Shown here piece by piece: positions 1 to 15,200 of a DNA stretch of 64,000 bases. The notes under the pieces were generated by a model, which saw only the letters and a program-made list of their open reading frames with translations, made no database searches and was not told the origin of the DNA. This DNA is from Branchiostoma floridae (Eukaryota; Chordata; Leptocardii; Amphioxiformes; Branchiostomatidae): the NCBI RefSeq assembly GCF_000003815.2, contig NC_049991.1, positions 5,301,822 to 5,365,821 of the forward strand. The letters are read 5' to 3'. Numbering within the stretch: position 1 is the first letter of the stretch; the number at the start of each line of letters is the position of its first letter. Both the position numbers and the translations under genes were made by a program.

Positions 1-1642
<1,642 letters not shown>

Positions 1643-3021
1643 GAAAATCCAACATAAAATAGAACATTTTAAAAAGTCCCGTTACAAAAAATGCAGATTT
1701 GTTTTATAATTGTTTTCCAGAGAATCGTTTTGCTGAGAATCTGAATGAAATATCACTTCAAGTCCATAACCTCGAAGCCAACAGTACAAAATAGTAAACT
1801 TGTGTAAAGATGAATTGAATGTGTATGAATATATACAATTCTGACTGTGTGATCTTTAGATAAACATTGTACTCTGTTTGCCATTGCTTCTAGTGCTGTA
1901 TAGTGCTGTGATTTGTGGCCTTAACTTTGGATTGGCGGCTAAGTGTACAATACTACAATAAAGCCTTCTTCTATGTGTACATTCGAAAGCTGATTAAAAC
2001 ACATGCCAACATATACAGTTATCGTACCTAGCCTGTTTAATGCAGTTTGATTATATCACCGAAAGAGACGTTTATCTTTGATTTTCTGTTTTTGATTTTA
2101 CATAATGTAAGTGTTTAAGTCCAGATTATACTTCTCTGCTTTAAATGGCAGCAGTGACGATAATGCTTTATTATGTAAGGAAGGTTAAGTATTGTCCAAC
2201 TGTCGGACATAAAACTTCTAAATATCAGTGTTTGCTTTGAAAGTTTCTTCAACAAACAATGCAAGTAAACAACAGTGCTGGTAACAGACTTTTCTCAACA
2301 AGGGGAAAGAGTCCAATTCCTCAGTCAAGTTTTAACACATCTTGAAAATTAACTAAATGCCATGAAATTTGATATAAATGATTTGATTTCCTTAGCATTA
2401 AACGTCATACATGTTCATCTCCACAAATATATAGCATAAAGTATTACTATTGTTGTGGCTGATACGCGAAATGATCTTAAGAAAGATTATTTCCATTACA
2501 CAGTTCTTTACAAACATGTTACAATGTGATGATAAAGAATCGAAGAATAAAGTTTTTGAAAAAAAAAATGGTTGCGTTGAACTTGGAATTGTACCTGTTC
2601 ATCAGTCACATATTAATACAGACGGTAGGATACCTGTTACTATGTTTTATTTGTAAGGCTCCCTCTGTCTGCCCCCGACCATTGCTCCTTATTTGGTCTT
2701 CAACACCAACGTTTTTATCAAACAGGGCTGTGATTGGTTACTACGAAATCTGATAAGATTTCACATCACCTGTTGGCTGTGTTCTAACCAATAAACTGGC
2801 ACGTTGAAACCACAGGTGAAGTTTTGGAACGGACGTTCCCTCAGCCCTGCAGACCTCAATCAAAACGTAGAAATGCAAATTAGAAACAAAAATGCAAATG
2901 TTTGACGGACATGCAGCCCCTCTCTCATTGGTTATATCACTATTGTCATTCTCTCAATTGTGATAGGCAGGGTCGGTCTGCTAAAGCCACACGTGCATTC
3001 TGGACTGTCGTAGAAGACGCC
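1643..3021. other. ACO2 3'UTR and ACO2-ZAR1 intergenic region
   Basis: About 320 bp of ACO2 3'UTR is followed by about 1 kb of AT-rich sequence with no supportable exon. Close to ZAR1 there are CCAAT-like ATTGG motifs (for example around 2928-2932), and a pyrimidine-rich stretch ends in AG near 2965-2971. That stretch could be a splice acceptor if ZAR1 has an upstream exon. Nothing else is recognisable. Confidence 0.5.
1957..1962 (+). terminator. ACO2 polyadenylation signal
   Basis: Canonical AATAAA, 315 bp after the ACO2 stop, preceded by ordinary AT-rich 3'UTR sequence. It is the first canonical signal after the stop. Confidence 0.6.
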
Positions 3022-5127
3022 ATGCCGGAGAAAGGCACGCAGTACCCCTTACCAGAAAAGGGGGTGCAAACTCCGGACCATTGGCCGCCGCGTGCATCCA
3101 AGTCGGCTGTGCTCTGGGGGACAAGATACAAGAATCCCCAGCGACCGACTCTGAGGGTATCTGCGCTTTCTCCCGTGCAAGAATGCTCCGAGCCAGAGGC
3201 ACGGGAGGAGACGACGCCTGGACGCGGAGGTGGTCGACGTCGCCGCCGCAGACGGCGCAACGTGGCCGCCCCGCATCCCGAAAATGAACCCACCGAGCAG
3301 ACTCAAGCCCGCCGCCGCCGTAAGAAAAAAGCCGACCCCAGTGCGCCTTTTGACGAAACCTACGAAACCGTGCCCTTTGATGAGACTTATTCTGTCGCCA
3401 GCGAGTCTGGAACGGATCAGTTTGGAACGACAACGGGCCATGATGATGGAAACGTGACGGAATCAAAAGCGCCATCTACTGACCACCCACCCGAAACTGC
3501 AGTCTCGAATGAGGATGAGCGCTTGATGCCTAAACCCCAGCGAACACGCACTCGTCGGTCGAAGCAGAAGAACGGAGAAGAGATCGTCAAAGATATCGAA
3601 GAACATAAAGAAACGGAGGTGAAAGAAGAAGAGGCAAAGAGAGAAGAGACGCCCACGGCATCACCAGAGGACGTGAAGGGGGTTCCTGGGGACACCGCAC
3701 CAATTGAGAGGTCTGGGCGCCGCTTGTTCTCAGAGTCCTCCACTGGATCCACAGAACATAGGGTAAGTTATATTAACAAAATAATACACATACACGACAT
3801 AACATGTACACATACACATAGCTGTCAATGTCAATGGTGCGCTCTGGCCATACTGATATCGATTTGATTGTTTCGATAGCATCAACTAGGCACCCCAAAC
3901 TGATGCGAGCATGGGAAAAAGGGGTTCTTAACTCCATTTTAAAATAAATGTGGTCAGGAAGGTGGAACAAATAGTATCTGTTTTCCAATACATTATTTTG
4001 TCGATAGGAAGACTGTACCAGCCAAGACGAAGACGCTACCGCTGATAAGAAGAAGTTGCGTAAGGAGCGGAAACGCCTGTTCTTTGAGCAGAAGTACGGA
4101 TACTTCCACTGCCATAACTGTGACTGGCGCTGGGAGAGCGCTTACGTGTGGTGTGTGTCAGGGACGGACAAGGTAAGTATAAAGTAGATCAATTTTATTT
4201 TCTGTAGCAATTAATAAGGCAATTCGTGGTTTCAACTACATGCAAGCGCGGCGATATCCTTTTAAGGTGAATGTCTCCAAATAAGCCCCATTACAGAGAT
4301 CAGAACGCATGTGCGGCGACAGGAATTCTAGGTAATATGTCAAAGGTAAAGGCCCCGAAAAAGAAAACTAAACCCGTCTGGACGTTGTCCTGTAAATTGA
4401 AACAATGGTCGAGACAAGAACTGTTTTCTTTTTCGGGTCCTTTACTACTGTTTACACATTCGCTAGAATTCCTGTTGCCGCACATGGGTTCTGATCTCTT
4501 TGAGAGGGCTTGTTAGTCCACCAAACTGCGTGATTTCATTGTCTATAACATGTAATAAGCCAGTTCGCGGTTTCAACTACCCATGGTCATTCGCAGCAAC
4601 ATCCCTTGTGAATAGAAACCGGGAGATTTAAAGACTATCGACCAGAGGGTTTGTCCATTTTGTCCAGAGCTAATATTGAAGACGAATATTACTTATTGGC
4701 TGTATGTCTGAAATATTCTGATTACGTAATTCACTTTACACAAAAAGTTTTATACGAAGATTCATAATGACATGTGATAAATTCTTCAAAGTATCATGTA
4801 TTGTGGTATAAGGCCAATGGCCATTATTTATTTAAGATATATCTGATGGTCTAAATAAAAATGTCCCCATATGCGCAGGTATATTTCAAGCAGGATTGCC
4901 GCCTATGCCAGAACGCCATCAACCCGTACTTTGTGGAGGGTCTCTACTGTGGTCGGTGCCGAGAGTCTCCCTGCAAGTGTCCACAACGCCCCCGTGCGGA
5001 CATGAGCATGCAGTACAACCCCGGCGAGCTCAACTCAAGGAAGCTGCATCGCCGGGAGCTTTGCCATCGTTGCCGAGACAAACCTATCCCTTGTAATGCT
5101 ATTCCCAGCTTTAAGTACCAAGTCTAA
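3022..5127 (+). CDS. ZAR1: Zygote arrest 1 family protein (ZAR1-like), three exons
   Basis: ZAR1 proteins bind maternal mRNA 3'UTRs in oocytes, repress translation and support the oocyte-to-embryo transition (family knowledge). Exons: 3022-3762, 4008-4172, 4879-5127 (TAA), all joined in phase 0; about 384 residues. The last two exons encode the conserved zinc-binding domain: KYGYFHCHNCDWRWESAYVW, then VYFKQDCRLCQ, then further CxxC pairs ending SFKYQV. Exon 1 is low complexity, with an Arg run GGGRRRRRRRR, a basic RRRRKKK stretch and an acidic E/K region. The start is uncertain: ATG 3022 has a good context (gacgccATGc), but the frame is open to an ATG at 2911 (37 more residues) and an upstream exon is possible. 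ZAR1 and ZAR1L cannot be told apart here. Confidence 0.92.
4295..4499. repeat. Long foldback (hairpin) element in ZAR1 intron 2
   Basis: Outer arms begin AGAGATCAGAACGCATG at 4295 and mirror CACATGGGTTCTGATCTCT ending at 4499. Inner segments also pair (GCCCCGAAAAAGAAAAC against GTTTTCTTTTTCGGG). Nearly the whole 205 bp can therefore fold into one imperfect hairpin with a short loop near 4395-4410. Part of the loop, GAGACAAGAACTGTTT, recurs near 167-182. It is probably a foldback MITE; no clear target duplication was found. Confidence 0.7.
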
Positions 5128-6247
5128 AGAAACGACCTCCTCGGAAATTCTAAGCATTTGATATTCAATGTAATATGAATTGATGCGAAGAACGATGCGT
5201 GATAGAATTATTATTTTGCACTCAAAACGAAAACCAATGATTGTGTTCTTGATATTTTGATTCAATGAGGCCACATTACAACTGTCCATCGACAGATTTT
5301 GTTGTTTTCTCTCTTTCGTTCTTACACGCTTGAGAACTGAATTTTCTATTACTCCAATGTCTCAAGAATGAAAATGATGAGAATATAGATTATGATTTAT
5401 ATGACAAGATAAGTAACTATTGCGATAAATGTTTTGGCAAGAAATACGATTTATTTAGTATTCTTGATTAGTTTTATTTTATTTTATTTCTATGGATTTA
5501 TATGAAGTTGACGAAAAATGCTGTTATGAACTACCATATTGCACTTTAAGCAAGTCATCTATGTCTAATCATGTATTTTTTGGGACATTGATTAATAAAT
5601 GATGCAAGATCTTCATATTAATGACTCTAATTTTGTCGTCATGTATGAAAAACAAACAAAACAGAAAAGATCTCACAGAACGTACACCTCCGTAAACGAC
5701 TAACAGAATATGAAAAAAAGAAATTGGATTTTTTTATAATTCCAACAGCTTAACATCTACCTCATATCCATCCCCACCTAACTAATAAATGTGTTCTTTT
5801 TATTCAGAACAGTGGTTCGCCTGTGCCTTCAAAATTCAGCAATCCCTTTTGGAAACGTTCTTTTTCAAATCTTGAAAGGCACAATGAAGCCTGTGAAAAT
5901 TCACTGTTTGGTTTTCGCATTATAAAAGTGCATGTTTTCTTGTGATACCTGTAATCTAAAACATATTCTTTTTATTTTCAACACAAGATTATCTTTTGAA
6001 GATTCTATGCTAATCTGTTTAAACATTTACCATTGTCAGTTGACTATATATATGCAGTAGTAACGTTCATGCCTCTATGGTATTTCATTGTTTGGTTAGC
6101 AAATAATCATCTCACGAATCGTGCGGCGTAGGGTTGCTGTTATGCTTGCAAACCTTATGGTACGTCACTCTGTCAAACAACTCCAAACCGCTGACAACCA
6201 TACATACATTCTCTGGTGAAGATCATAGGATTGTAAGGAAAGTAAAG
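5128..6247. other. ZAR1 3'UTR and ZAR1 to CLEC18-like intergenic region
   Basis: AT-rich sequence without an open exon. The proximal half is likely ZAR1 3'UTR (polyadenylation signal near 5594). The last few hundred bases should contain the promoter of the downstream secreted-protein gene, and a TATATATATG run occurs near 6045-6054. I see no repeat of note. Confidence 0.4.
5594..5599 (+). terminator. Likely ZAR1 polyadenylation signal
   Basis: AATAAA 467 bp after the ZAR1 stop in AT-rich 3'UTR-like sequence. Another AATAAA follows near 5783, so alternative ends are possible. Confidence 0.45.
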
Positions 6248-9200
6248 ATGAAGGTTGTGCTGTTTTTTGTCTGCTCGTGGCTTGCCCTGAGTTGGACAGA
6301 GGCTGCGACCAATGTAACTGCTGCGGAGAGGGAAGAAATATTGAGGCACCACAACTTTCTTCGCAGGACTACAACTCCAACTCCGGCAAACATGCTCCCA
6401 CTGGTAAGTAACACGAGTACTATTCCAAACGACCATTCCATTACCAAGGACGTGCCATTACGTACTTGGAATGATGAGAATGAAAGATGAATAGTGATGG
6501 TAGTATTCTCCTGGGCCATGTTTTGCATGCTAGGTCTGGTTTCTCTGTATTATGCCAAAGTCAGATAGCCCTGCACAAGATGACATGGGAGGTTTTGTTT
6601 CTCCAGCTAGATACATTACACTGTTCATTATTTTTGTACCTCTGTTACCAGTATAACTTCGCAGTCGCTGAGCGCGACAGCAGCTGGTTAGTGAACACAT
6701 GCAACCTGTCTCCTTTGCATTTGCTTTATCTGTAAACTTTGTCCATTTTGGTAGTATCTATATTTAATCTATCTTTAATCAAGCTTGTTACTTATTAGTT
6801 ACTTACTTACTTATAAGTTAGACGCTGTGAAGATTTTGCAGAGTAGTGTATTACATAAAAATTACAAAGAAGTGAAGTAATAACTACGCCTGTCTATCAA
6901 TTTATGCCCACCACGACGATAGTTTTGTCCGAGGCAAAGTGCATGTATGGGTTTTAGATACTTCTTTTGAGACTTTTTTTATAAACTGGGAAAAAATCGC
7001 GGAACCTTACGAGCTTCCTGAAAAAAATCCTTGCATTAATTGTAGCCATTCGATCATTCCAAAGAGTAAACAGTACTAGTATTATCTTTCAGACATAAGC
7101 CGTGTTTAGAGGTGAGGAGAAGACAGAGTGAAATGATTGCCAAGCTTTGGCCACATTTGTCGTCAGGCAGTTTCAGGCAATTGGAGACTTTTTTTACCTC
7201 CGTGAAAACGAAGGCATTGACCTCCGTGTTTATATCCGTTGACAAATCAATCACCATTACAGTAGAGTGTACTGCATTTTCTGACATGTTTACCCATACA
7301 TGTGTGTAGGTTTGGAATGACGAGTTAGCAGACCAGGCTCAGGAGTGGGCGCTAAATTGTACAATCGAGAGGGGCTTTCCCGCACGTCCCAACGTAACAT
7401 TTTCATCCGTAGGTAGGTGTCATTTCATTTACTAGTATCTTTTCTTACTGCCTTTTTCCTCATAAAGTTTTAATGTTTCAACGCTGGATTTCAAAGTTTT
7501 CAGACGTTCAGCTGTGATGATCTGTGTGTGCACTTCCGTGAATTCATTTTACAGCACTTGGTAACGTGGCAGCACCACAGTCCTTGTGGTCTAAACGTGA
7601 TGTTTGTAAAGACGACATTTATAATAGATGGATTAAGCTGCCGCACGTACCAGCAACATTACGATCTGTGCTTTATATGTCGTTGTGTAGATATATAGAC
7701 GGATTTTCAAGCAAAGTCTCAAGTACATACTCTGCACGTAATAGCCTGAGTACCACTCCGTAGTGACCGCTGCAGCTGGCTCATTCATTTCACTTGCATG
7801 CGCGGTCATTACGGATGATTGTACCCAGGCTACTTTGCACTAAGGGGCATTAACTTTTAGAGGAATATCCCGAGAAATTGTACTATGTTTTTTGTGGTTC
7901 TTTTATAGATGCTACACGAGAATCCCTAATTCTTTGCAAGTGGATAAAGAGGGAAGGGGGTTTATGTCCTTTTTTAAATCGCATTTACCTGTTTAGGACA
8001 AAATATTTGGCTCAGTTCCTTGCAACGCATCAACTTGACCGAAGTGATCCAGAGCTGGTACGACGAGATAGACTTTTACAACTGGGAGCAGACCAGGTGT
8101 TATCCGCCACCTGGCTGGATGTGCACGCATTACACCCAGGTAAGCACGGCTCAGAGCGAGAAAAGTCCATTTGCCTTGAAACCAACGTCAATAGTGGTAA
8201 ATGAAGCTTCGGCTTTCTTTCTTGCATAAACCATTTTTGTTTTCTTTAGATTATGTATTTTTTATACATTTTTGCTGTTGAAGTCATATTCAATAGTATT
8301 TGTTTAAGCTAAAAATGTTATGCAATTCTGGTGTTGCCTCTTGTCGGCCCTATAGGTTGTTTCGGCCAGAGCAACTGATGTCGGGTGCGGATACTACCAT
8401 TGCCCCAACGGACATGCTGTCGTAGTGTGCAACTATGGTCCTAAGTAAGCGCTTTTTTTCTGTAGTTAATGATTAAGTACTACATGTAAATACTGTTGGT
8501 GCATTTAATAGGTCTTTCCAGACCAAAATGAAAAGGACCAACATATTGTTTTGACATAATATTTTACCCAAAGATACCATTCCTTCCAATTCAAAATAGA
8601 CCCTGGGAGTATGCGTGTAATACTAGTGACCTTCGCCCTATGGTGAGATGAATAAAACAATAATTGCGGTTTCTTAAATTCCAAATTAACGTACATGTAC
8701 GTCGTCGTCATTTGGACTAGAATTTCTTTCGATGATACCGTTACTGTAGAGGATACATCCCACCGTACCTAGAGGGCCCTCCCTGCTCCCAGTGCCCCAG
8801 CAAGGAGGGGTGGTGTGACGGGGGACTGTGTGGTAAGCATACACTGCACAGATATTGGGATTTATCAGTGATGATATCATACTGAGTAAAGTTATTATTG
8901 CGCAGCTGGTAGCTTACTTTAGACGATAAAAGTATGGTAAACCCCACTTTTATTGTAGTGTGAGCTCTCCATCTCTAACTGTATGTGCTATTTTTAGATT
9001 GAATCTCACAATATATAGCTATTTTGAGATCCTGTGTCCAAGTTATTCAGATAAACGTCTGGTAGAAACATCGCTATCGATAGGGCAACCATTAGTAATG
9101 GTTGCCCTATCGATAGCGATGTTTCTTCAATCAGCTAAAGCCGAAAACAACCAGTCCCAGGTATCTATTACTATTGGTTAATGCCGTTTTTCTTGCAGTG

Positions 9201-12200
9201 ATAATTATATAATTTCTAAACTCAAGCTTAAAGTTAGACATTTACCTACCAACTTCACCATAATTCACATGGTAACACTAGAGCTTCGAATTCAGGAATA
9301 TTGATTCAAAGAAAAACTTATCATAGGATCTTAAAAAATGTTAATTCCTTGGAGAACAAAATTACGAATGTCAAAGTATTTCATGTTCATGACTGACACG
9401 TCATCTAGCATTTGTTAAATTCATGTTTTGAAACGACCTAGAGCACCTATGAACATCTTAAAGTATCGTTGAATAGTTTTAAGATTTTTTTAACACAGGT
9501 AAAACACTCACAGCGAATTTCAAGTTGATCTCGTCGACTTTCATCAGATAACTTGTTTACTGATGAAGATCATCTGATGACGTTTGGCTGAAAATTCATG
9601 GTGACTGTTTTCCATTTCTTGTCCAGATTGTACCAACACAGATGTGTCTTAATTCGAACTTAAAGTATTCTTTGTTTGTTCACAGTTAAGTGCCCTGGAC
9701 AAAATTGTGGTAAGTTTGTGGTATAAGATAACCAACCTGAGACTTCAACAAATCGTTCCTGTGACGTTATAGTCGGCAACGCCCTTCAGTTTATATATCA
9801 TTATTTTGCTTTTTGATATTGTGCGCATTCTAACTTAAAATGTCAACAAGGCATGGCAAGTATGCGTATATGAGTAATACAAGCTACAAGGCCAAACTTT
9901 AAAGAACAGCTTAGCTAGGAATCTATGTGCAATACTACAGATGAAGTAATGTTGAGGATTCTCTTTGAAGATTGTCCACTAGATTGCAAGAACTGCGGAG
10001 AGCTCGACAGGACTACCTGCACGTGTACCTGCAAAGATGGCTGGGATAGTCCCGACTGTTCAGGTATATGCATTTTCACCTGGTATAAAAATTTGCATGA
10101 TTTCAAAGACCAAGGACTAACGTCCTTGCAAAGGCAAATGGTAAATTCTGACGTTCGGAACATTTGCTGAAATATTCAAAAAGCACTACTTTTAAGGTCC
10201 AATGTTTGAAGTTGGTAATCATCTGTGTATATTGTAAGGATCTTGAATTTGTAGCATTGATCCCTATTGAGTGAATGGAACACTGTTAATTCTGACGTTG
10301 TGATTACCTATTTTGTACATAGTACCATGTGGAAACAACCATGCCTACTGTGGCGCGAACCCCGGATGGCCGGTTCCAGCATACTGCACCATGGATGGAT
10401 TTGATGTTGTGAACGACTACTGCAGGGAAATGTGTGGACATTGTGGTAAGAACTCGCATTGATTACCATTAAGTATCGTAGTCGTACAAAATTATGCATT
10501 TGGCTATTCTTTTCGTACCTTTATGTTTTTGGAATCGATGGCAACATTGAATGGAATCGTCGAAGTTAGCGTATCGACTGGTGTCAACTGAATATAAAAC
10601 AAGATTGAAGTATAGTAATTGATATAGCTGAAAGACTGCCCCATTGTTACTCTAATGTAGGAACTAAGACTATGTCAGATTTACATACTACATGTATACG
10701 AAATAATTCTTCAGACGATCAAATCTATAAATGAATTTATATAGAACTTGTGTAGATTCAAGAGTACGACATCCATATTCATCGACACATTTACCGTTGA
10801 CTAGATCTACTGTCTCGCAACAATATTTCATCATTAAGAACATATATACCGATTTAAAAAATCGATATTTCAAGCTTACATTTTTTGCTTCATTTCCCAG
10901 AGTTTGCAACTCCAGGTGACCCGAATGCTTGCTGTGCTGGACAGATATGTTACAATGGAGGCTACCTCGATGAAACAACCTGCCAATGTGTTTGTCCGGC
11001 CGGGTTATCCGGAAAAGATTGTATTGGTGACGGTAAGGCTGTTTCACTAAGACTCAAAATCATAATTCGGCTGCTTTTTCTTTTAGTCCCAGCCCATATT
11101 GTATGTATATATTTGCATAACAAGTATGGATTCTTTTACTCATTTCTTTTGCAGGTGTTACGTAATAAGTGCTAATATGTCTTCAGTCTCGATATGTTTG
11201 TTCTTGATACTTTCATCAGTTTACGTAACAATACGGTCGGTTACAAAAAACCGCGATTGACAGCAGCAGGTACTCTCCAAGCAGAGGTTAGACGTTTTTA
11301 TCAGGCTTTCTATTTTGTATTGTATCTTATTAGAAATGTCAAAACCTAACTTGTTTGGGTGGCGGACTTCAAGAAACATGACAATAGAAAGCCCGATAAA
11401 AACGACTAAAAACGTTAAAAAAACAGCCGGAGCCTAACCGCTGTCTGAAGCGTAAGCTGCAGGTGCATACTCTCAGTTCTTTTTGCGACCTGAATAAAGT
11501 TCAGCTACATTTGTATAGCTAGCTATATATATAGTGCACGGTAAAAAGTGACTAAAACGTTTCTCATGCTGCGAAATTACATTGATTGCAAATCATAACT
11601 TGGCTAAAAAGCGAAAGAAGTGCGGTGTTTGGGGTAAAAGAGCGCTTCCGGATGTTGTTTTTTTGCAAGAGTGCATGAACAGCTCCCAGACAACGGAAGT
11701 ACGAAATAATGATGCAAATATACTGAAAAGTGGTTGTTTATGTCATACACATAAATGCTTTGTTCTCGAGAATGTATTCAATTTTGGGGACAAAAATGTT
11801 CCATAGTGGAGCTTTAACAACATGATAAGCATCCCTGGCTGTGTTGGACCCTATCGAGTGTCATTTTCTCATAAACCCTATGTACTGACTTCATCTTATA
11901 ACCTTTCCCTGTAGTTGAGATGACCACAAGCCCAGTTGAGATGCCCACACGCCCAGTTGAGATGCCCACAAGCTTTCCAACCACGATGGCGTATGAGAGC
12001 GACATCTGCTATTTCGGAGGGGAACATGTACATCTGAACCAGACCGATGCCTGTGTTTGTCCGGAAGGTATAGGAGGAAGGCATTGCGAAATAGGTACAG
12101 TGCGTCCTTGACTATAGCCTCTATATCTTAATGGTTTCTTTCTTTTTTTCGTTGAAGAGATTCATTAGTCACGTATGTACACAGTTAATCAAATTTTCAT

Positions 12201-15200
12201 CAGGCTGTGACTTCTCTTTAAAGGTAAACACACGTACCTCCAAATTTTCGATGCCGGCTATCAGTCCATCTTGATCAAAGTGACCCAGTTCTCGCGAGCC
12301 TGAGTTGCGAGAACTGTGTCGAGACTTGGTTGGATCTTCTGCCCCTCACCCGCCTCCTTGCAGAGTAGGTGTAAGTTAAGGACTTGGGCACTGTCTTTTT
12401 TTTTTTTGCTGGACTTATTTGTTTGATCCACTCACTCCGGGAAGGGCCATACTCGTATCGACAAAGAAAGGTGTGGCTGTCATGTCGTCCTCTGGAAATA
12501 AAGGGCAGTCAGTGAGAACAGCGGCTGATTGTCCTTTATTTCCAGAGGACGTCATTAAAAATAAAATAGCCGAAGTTAGGTTACGATCATTTTTATCCGA
12601 GAAAGACACCTAAGACGAGTGTGAATATTGGTATGATAGAGTTTTTTAATGCTACCTACTAGATTATTCATAGGGAGTGGTTAATGTCTTCAACTTTCTC
12701 CGCATCCCAAGTGTCCTTTCCCGGAGGATGCTATCTCTTCTCTTCAGACGCTGTCTCCCACCCTGACGCCCAGCGGGCCTGCAGTACCATGAACGGCCAC
12801 CTGGTAGACGTGAAGAACGAGCACCAACAAAACATTATCGCCGACGGCATCGCAGCTACCACTAACGCCACCTACTGGCTCGGGCAGAAACTGCAACCGC
12901 TGTATACCCTGACGTACAGTGATGGGTCGACTGCCCCAGGTTTGCATATACCTCATTCAAAGTATAATCTGTATTATATATGGGGACATATTATACGGAT
13001 GACATCAGCGTGCGCATCAATTTTTGACCGTTTAAAAAAAAGCATTTGCACGAACCCTATATGAGATTCGTACGAATACATGTATTATGTGATACGCATG
13101 GATCGCTATGCGAAAACGCACGAACCTTATGAAAATCACACGAATCACTTTGCGAAAACGTACAAACCTTTGCGAATGACGTGATGTCACATGACCCGGC
13201 GCTGGTCGACTGGTTTCGCATAAGGTTTGTGCAAATTTCAATTGACAAGATTCGTCTGTGTCACATAGTGAATCACATAAAGTACGTACGTTTTCGCATC
13301 ATGATTTGCGTGGTTCCCATAGTTAAGAACTTATGTTGTATCATGCATTGTTGTTATTTTGTGACCATGTATATGCTATTTATGTCAGAGTGAAGTTTGA
13401 TGCACCAGGGTCTCCTGAAAATCAGGGCGCCCGCCCTGAGTGAGCACACCTGGCTAAATAAATAAATGAAATGTTTTCATAAGGTTCGTGCATTTTCACA
13501 TAGTGATTCGTGTGTATTAAATAATGTTCGTACGAATAGGGTCGTGCAAATGCTTCGGCACCCCTGATGCACTTTGTCATTGGTCACTTCTTTAACATTC
13601 CCTGACTTAACATCCATGACCACTTATAATTAGATGTCATAATGAAGACTTTTTATAGAAGGCTTTTTATAAGATCCCAGAGGATGTCATCCATATACAG
13701 GATTCAAATCAATGTGGCACTTTTCAGTGTCTAAATATCTGCATTTTTATTCTAGCTCCCTTCCAATCAACAAGCCAGCGTCCAAGCCCCTGTGACATGT
13801 GTGTTTTCATGGACAGCTCACAAAGCTCCAGCGACTATCTTACCAATACCGTGTCATGCATGGAATACCACAACTACGTCTGCGAGTCTGGTAACCATTT
13901 TCTGAAGAAATATTATACCAATATGACAACTTTCCGGTATCGAAGTATAGTCTGAGATTTCTTGTTTACAACAGAAATGTACATTACAGTCAGTGCATAC
14001 AATAATGTTGGTTTCTTGAAAAACAAGCACATTTAGGTATAGTTTATTATGCGCTCTAAAGATGTCTTTGTAAACCTAAAGGACATGATTATACTTGTAA
14101 CAATACTAGTACATGTACATGTAACACGTAAGTTACGAACATTAGCTAGAAGTTGTTTTCATAATTTTTGCAGAGTCCAAACCTTGCGAACCGAATGACT
14201 GTCAGAACGGCGGAAACTGCACCTCCTGTTTTGGTGCATCCATCTGTGACTGTCCGGATGGATTCGACGGGATGTTTTGCGAAATCTGTAAGTTTCTTAT
14301 TGAAGTTTTTGTTTCAAATAATGTCTATTTAACAGTTTCGAAGGAAAGGAACATATAGAAAGTTTCTTGTCAAAGTTCTAATAATAGACCCGTTACCAAT
14401 TGCAAGCACCATTTTGAAATCTACTACTAAGAGATCACAGTCTGACGAGAATGCACGTGAGCTTGCACCAAAACGAGGACAAAGAGGCATTGCTAAAACT
14501 TAGTCTGCACGTTAAGAGCACTGCATACGCAAATGGGTGTCTTAGAAAAACTTACAGACTTCATCAACTCAGTTGCGCATTGATCTCATTTTGTTAATTC
14601 TAGACATATTTTGCAATTGTGCTTATCATTAGGTTCAATTTCCATCATTCATAAAATGACACTTTTCATGATGCAAAAGTTTGGATGATTTATAACTGTA
14701 ATAAAATGGAGTTTTCCATCACTAAACAGATGTTGACGAGTGTGACTCAAACCCTTGCCAACATGGCGGCACCTGCCATGACCGCATCAACTCGTACGTG
14801 TGCCACTGTCAGTCAGGGTACACCGGAGACAACTGCGAAACAGGTGTGTGACACTGTGTTTTCATTTTTCTGTATTTGATTACTAGAAATCAGACTAGCC
14901 TAGGTACCAGCCTGACAAAATTGCACTCGTAGTGGCCAACCCTACAGTTGCAGCCACCTACAGAAGGTCTCAGAGGGGGTCATTAACCCCAGCCAGGGAG
15001 AGACTGTGTAAGCACATGCTATAGACTGGGTACCATCTGATTACTAACTGGGGCAGCAAGTGTGAGGAGCCCAGATATCTGCTGATGAAAAATAAATTGA
15101 GAAGACTTGTCTTCGCCTGAATAACTTCATGTTTTTGGTTCCAATGCAAGACCTAGACTGGTGTTCTCTGGTGACCTGCCCATTCCACTGGACCTGTCAG

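Noticed and set aside
2902-3021. ZAR1 start at 2902 or 2911
   Set aside because: 2902 is a TTG. The 2911 ATG would add 37 residues of hydrophobic, non-family sequence that looks like promoter DNA. Retained only as an alternative to 3022.
2946-3475. Minus-strand open frames of 115-164 codons
   Set aside because: Antisense shadows of the Arg-rich, GC-rich ZAR1 exon 1; no family similarity and no splice context.
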